A DNA stretch of 64,000 nt. Origin: Mucilaginibacter psychrotolerans. Its GTDB lineage: Bacteria; Bacteroidota; Bacteroidia; Sphingobacteriales; Sphingobacteriaceae. The notes beneath the pieces are model-generated. The model saw only the letters and a program-made list of their open reading frames with translations, had not been told where the DNA came from and searched no databases. The stretch covers positions 62,001 through 126,000 of the forward strand of contig NZ_SOZE01000006.1 of NCBI RefSeq assembly GCF_004519315.1. The letters run 5' to 3'. Each line of letters opens with the position of its first letter. Within the stretch, counting starts at the first letter, position 1. A program made the position numbers and the translations under genes. Of this stretch, positions 61,601 through 64,000 are shown one piece after another.

Positions 61601-64000
61601 AGCTTGGCTATATCGGCCTTGTTTTTACCGCCAAAAATAGCAACCTGCTTTTTTACCTGCAGGGGCCTGCCCAGGCCATCCATAAAAGTAACGGTGCTGA
61701 TATCATTCCCCCTGCCATATTGCGGATCGAAATGATGCGTAATGGCATAGGGTACTTTATTAATTTCGGTAGGGTAATATTCAAAGCTTATGGTGGTATC
61801 GCCGCTTGCAATTTCGTGCGGGCCGGTTATACTGGTTATGCGGCCTTTATTATCAATGGTAAACCGCGTAAGCTCATTGTTCATGCTTACGTTTAGGGTA
61901 TCGTTACCAAAACGGTATTCATAATTGCTGGTGCTGCTGTAGCCGTAGGCATCGGTTACCTTGGTTACATAACTATGCACGGCATCGTCATAAACGTATC
62001 TGTAAAACATCCGCTGCTTAGTGGCGTTGGCCGGGCGGGTAATTTGTGCCAGGTTGCCGTAAGGGTCGTACGTCATGTCGTACACAGATGCACTGCCATC
62101 GGCCAGGTACTGGTTTATCTGTGTAATATCTCCCAGGTTACTTATGCTGGTGCTGCGCCTGCGTTTAAGCCCTTCGGTGGTGGTAACTTCAATACTTTGC
62201 GGGATGCCTTTTATGTATAGCGCGTTATTATCATGATAGGTAACTTTAGCTTGTATGATATCATCAGGGGTCCCGTCGCCCTGATCAAAAATATCGGTCA
62301 TATTGCCAATGGCATCATAATCAAACTTGGTAGCAGTGCTTACTCCTGCGGTTGCCTGCCCTTCATAAAAAAGCTTTGTGCTTTGTACCAGCGCCGGGAA
62401 AAATACATCTTCCACGCCGGCTACCTGCCGCATATCATACAGGTTATCAGTTTCGGTAAAACGATGGCCGTCGCCATCCTGCAGCCACTCGGCCATCATC
62501 AGTCCTTTTGTGTAATAGCTGCTGTTGATAAAGCGCTGAACGCTGCTGCGGTAAACCTTATCGTTATCTGCTGTGTTTAGGTGGTTTGTAATAACGGTAT
62601 CAAAGCCATAAAACTCCCTTTCGTGCCGGTTGTAGTGGCCACCAAGATAAGTAAAAGTGTTACGCATGGTATCAACGCCATCGCCGCTTACACCATCAAA
62701 AATCTTCAGGTTTTTTAGCACCCATTTGTTTTGAGGTATTTGGTAGGTATTGCCAAGCCGCGCATAATCTATCGCGAAAAAGCTGCCCATTGGGCGACGC
62801 ACCACGCTAAGCATATTGGTGCGGCCGATTAACGAGCGCCTAACCTTTAAATCGCCATCGTTTTCTGAATGCAGGATATCCGGATAACCATCGCCATCAA
62901 TATCTGTTATCTGATCCAGCTCGCGCGATACGCTGTGGCCGATATTGAATGAGGGGTTAATACATATCTTAATTGGCAGAAAGAAAAACGGATTAAAAGC
63001 AATGGTGTATGCGGTGTTCAAAGATTCGCCGGTGGAGACGTTATTGCTGAAATTACTCAAATCGGACCAGGATATTTTTTGATCGAAGCCGTTGCCTATA
63101 TTCAACTGTACGCCATCCTGATAAACCTGGTCCGTTAGGCCATCGCCATTAACATCTGATAGTATAAAGGAGCCTGTATCTTCTGACCGGGAAAGGCCAA
63201 AGCCCCCCTCCCATGAACCACCGAAAAAGTTAAAGCTATGCCCTGCCTGGTCGGCCTTCGTGCTGCTTTTACTTATGGCTGTAATTCCCCAGTTTTCGGG
63301 TTGTGCAAAACGGTAGCCAAGGTTTAAAGCCACCAATCCGCTTTTATATACCTTATCCGGCAATCCATCGCCGTTTACATCGGCCCAGGTGGTGTTGCCT
63401 TCCTGGGTGTTGCTGTTGCCGAAATCAAATATCCCAAATGATGCCTGCGCATTTTGAATAACATCCACCGCAGTTGAAGCGGTTTTGTTAGTACCGGCAG
63501 CTTTTAAAAAATCGCCGCCTAAAGTAATACCAGTCATTTTTCCCTCGCCAGACGAACCACCCAAAAAGTGAGATGACTTGATAAACGGCTCGAGCCCCCC
63601 GTTTGGCTGGGTGTATTGAACATTATCTTCGTTCAGCACATCGGGATAACGGTCGCCATTCATATCCATCATGTCTAATTTGGTGGTATTATCAGATGTT
63701 GATTCGCTCTTGTTTAGCCCAAAGCCGTAGGTAAAACTTTTGGTGGTAGATGAGTTTATCTTGGCTGCTGCCTGTAGGGCGGATCCTGTCATGAGCGGGT
63801 CTACAGATACATCGTGTAAAAAAAGCCTGGCACTACCTGCCATTGCATCACTAACAAACACGGCGGTATCAAGCCCCATCCACGCTTGCCGTTGGGCATC
63901 GGCAAACATGGTTATAAAATCAGAGCTGGTGGGGTTGGCAAAGCCCTGCAAACTTTGCGGGTCGGGATAGTTATTGGGGTCGTTAGGATAATTTTTATAC
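58609..64000 (-). CDS. RHS/FG-GAP polymorphic toxin-like giant protein (5' end outside window)
   Basis: At least 1,797 residues; the frame continues unbroken to the window edge. The N-terminal part has FG-GAP/VCBS repeats with calcium-loop motifs (DMNGDRYPD, DVNGDGLPD, DVNGDGLTD, DIDGDGYPD), as in SpvB/TcB proteins. Long YD-repeats follow (from about residue 500), then the RHS core end LYYYGARYYNPQQSQWISVDP and NYVLNNPVKLVDP. After that comes a pretoxin-like segment (YTGRDLITGQKLAWW) and a variable C-terminal domain of about 100 residues (VVRGGLN ... SPNHATVTGLS). The shell encloses and delivers the C-terminal domain. Confidence 0.92.
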   Translation of the reverse strand, partial: YKNYPNDPNNYPDPQSLQGFANPTSSDFITMFADAQRQAWMGLDTAVFVSDAMAGSARLFLHDVSVDPLMTGSALQAAAKINSSTTKSFTYGFGLNKSESTSDNTTKLDMMDMNGDRYPDVLNEDNVQYTQPNGGLEPFIKSSHFLGGSSGEGKMTGITLGGDFLKAAGTNKTASTAVDVIQNAQASFGIFDFGNSNTQEGNTTWADVNGDGLPDKVYKSGLVALNLGYRFAQPENWGITAISKSSTKADQAGHSFNFFGGSWEGGFGLSRSEDTGSFILSDVNGDGLTDQVYQDGVQLNIGNGFDQKISWSDLSNFSNNVSTGESLNTAYTIAFNPFFFLPIKICINPSFNIGHSVSRELDQITDIDGDGYPDILHSENDGDLKVRRSLIGRTNMLSVVRRPMGSFFAIDYARLGNTYQIPQNKWVLKNLKIFDGVSGDGVDTMRNTFTYLGGHYNRHEREFYGFDTVITNHLNTADNDKVYRSSVQRFINSSYYTKGLMMAEWLQDGDGHRFTETDNLYDMRQVAGVEDVFFPALVQSTKLFYEGQATAGVSTATKFDYDAIGNMTDIFDQGDGTPDDIIQAKVTYHDNNALYIKGIPQSIEVTTTEGLKRRRSTSISNLGDITQINQYLADGSASVYDMTYDPYGNLAQITRPANATKQRMFYRYVYDDAVHSYVTKVTDAYGYSSTSNYEYRFGNDTLNVSMNNELTRFTIDNKGRITSITGPHEIASGDTTISFEYYPTEINKVPYAITHHFDPQYGRGNDISTVTFMDGLGRPLQVKKQVAIFGGKNKADIAKLVVSGRVKFDAFGRSIENYYPVTEDAVFGRLSPLNTSFNTTYGNINSKTTYDVLDRTLTETLADGALSKMAYTIDNSFFVTTATDALNNIRQTINDVRERKRADKALSGPAGTITTKFDYNALSELVKVEDNNGNTTKYTYDNLGRKLTAEYPDAGLVNFAYDLAGNLTQKITAQIRKEIPNGGAINYQYEYERLIGIDYQRQYQNKVTYKYGAPATGKSQLQDDRAGRLILQEDASGGLEFYYGRLGEITKQIRTVMVSPIFYTTYVSQQEYDTWNRLTYMTYPDGEKLTYHYNHGGTLDKITGNKEGQPYSYVNQLGYDEYEQRVYLQYGNLTETTYAYDNLRRRLTTLNATTATGRYMMKNSYRYDFLSNIRSITNSADAQKDKLGGGSAQTYGYDNLYRLVSAKGKYMGPKDTVEYSLNMAYDNLYNITSKTLKNPKPADSYKQDYTYAATIHQPTKIGTKEYTYDLNGNQLTFGKRENFWDEENRLMAVIDSGTQSRYTYDAGGERIVKSSGGLQGNWVNGAPAGTVNHYDNYTVYVSPYLVCRRLTFTKHIYIESQRIATKIGNGQFLNISFPESALTAGSINYINRAKQLQRDRILYYGQEKVSPGPPTSKLFFAEPQNNGIAAPVLIDSTNAVPKGWPGNTTPPLGGPPVYTQPIPGNDSVLAGYGFVDTAKVKVENNRYFYHSDHLGSTAYITDALGEVTQHQEYSAFGETYVDEHTGNYLSPYLFNAKEKDTETGLYYYGARYYNPQQSQWISVDPMVDKYPALSPYNYVLNNPVKLVDPGGKDVKEYLGIAASTALNFSPLGEVKGIAEAYTGRDLITGQKLAWWERGLGVIPVVGGLTKAAKAAKAVNNVAHVAEEANGIAKAAEGIQKLEKAEEAIITTAKIGDDATVVRGGLNKAKDIERGTGKHPSGIVGVSVECGNCSVKELSKDLPHGSVGVTTAGKIREAGGDVVRTSGRSPNHATVTGLSNEKASELLNPVIKNPNKQ

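Noticed and set aside
1..64000. CRISPR array or cas genes
   Set aside because: I saw no regularly spaced direct repeats and no Cas-like protein.

Overview
The window looks like chromosomal DNA of a Bacteroidota bacterium, most plausibly a Sphingobacteriaceae member close to Mucilaginibacter or Pedobacter. The grounds are SusC/SusD outer-membrane pairs with FecI/FecR regulation, a type IX secretion (CHU_C-like) C-terminal domain, DUF3857, DUF1800 and DUF1501 proteins, TAnnTTTG-type promoter boxes and little Shine-Dalgarno signal. The genus is an inference from gene content; no search was run.

Positions 1-23,700 are ordinary core or semi-core genome: DUF3857 transglutaminase-like proteins, a DUF1800/DUF1501 secreted pair, hisS, an OmpA-family lipoprotein, a two-component system with an outer-membrane barrel gene, apbE, a PagL-like barrel, prfA, lpxH, a DUF922 peptidase and an SPFH protein. 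A compact six-gene minus-strand operon follows (23,677 to 17,314): DUF427 protein, flavoprotein disulfide reductase, ABC ATPase, fused permease/binding protein, EgtB and EgtD. It reads as one unit for making, importing and possibly redox-cycling ergothioneine.

Positions 23,918-49,966 look like a genomic island at a tRNA-Glu(UUC) gene. The intact tRNA overlaps the 3' end of a large serine recombinase gene. A rearranged copy of the tRNA 3' end, followed by its own terminator, lies about 26 kb to the right. The left third holds mobilization genes (relaxase, MobC, candidate oriT, a probable overlapping gene), an XRE regulator, an orphan ECF sigma factor and a second attachment scar derived from tRNA-Ala(GGC). 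The cargo is an 18-kb minus-strand locus (47,753 to 29,888): FecI-type sigma, FecR, SusC with an STN domain, SusD, a DUF1735-like lipoprotein, a tail-specific protease, four TlpA-type thioredoxin-fold proteins, a trypsin-like protease and DsbD. I read it as a RagAB-like peptide or protein import locus with its own periplasmic proteolysis and thiol-reducing supply.

Positions 49,967-55,500 are a second mobile zone. A tyrosine recombinase starts 250 bp right of the duplicated tRNA end, followed by an ORF6N protein, an RRM protein and truncated genes (HEPN protein, membrane protein, transposase scrap, S8 protease tail). A structured intergenic element with a compensated hairpin and a TAnnTTTG box occurs twice (about 26,029 and 52,553). 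Its 3' tail motif occurs a third time, at 47,932.

Positions 55,565-64,000 hold an NHL-repeat type IX secretion substrate and the C-terminal 1,797 residues of a giant RHS/FG-GAP polymorphic toxin-like protein. A small gene 3 bp downstream of it is a candidate immunity gene.
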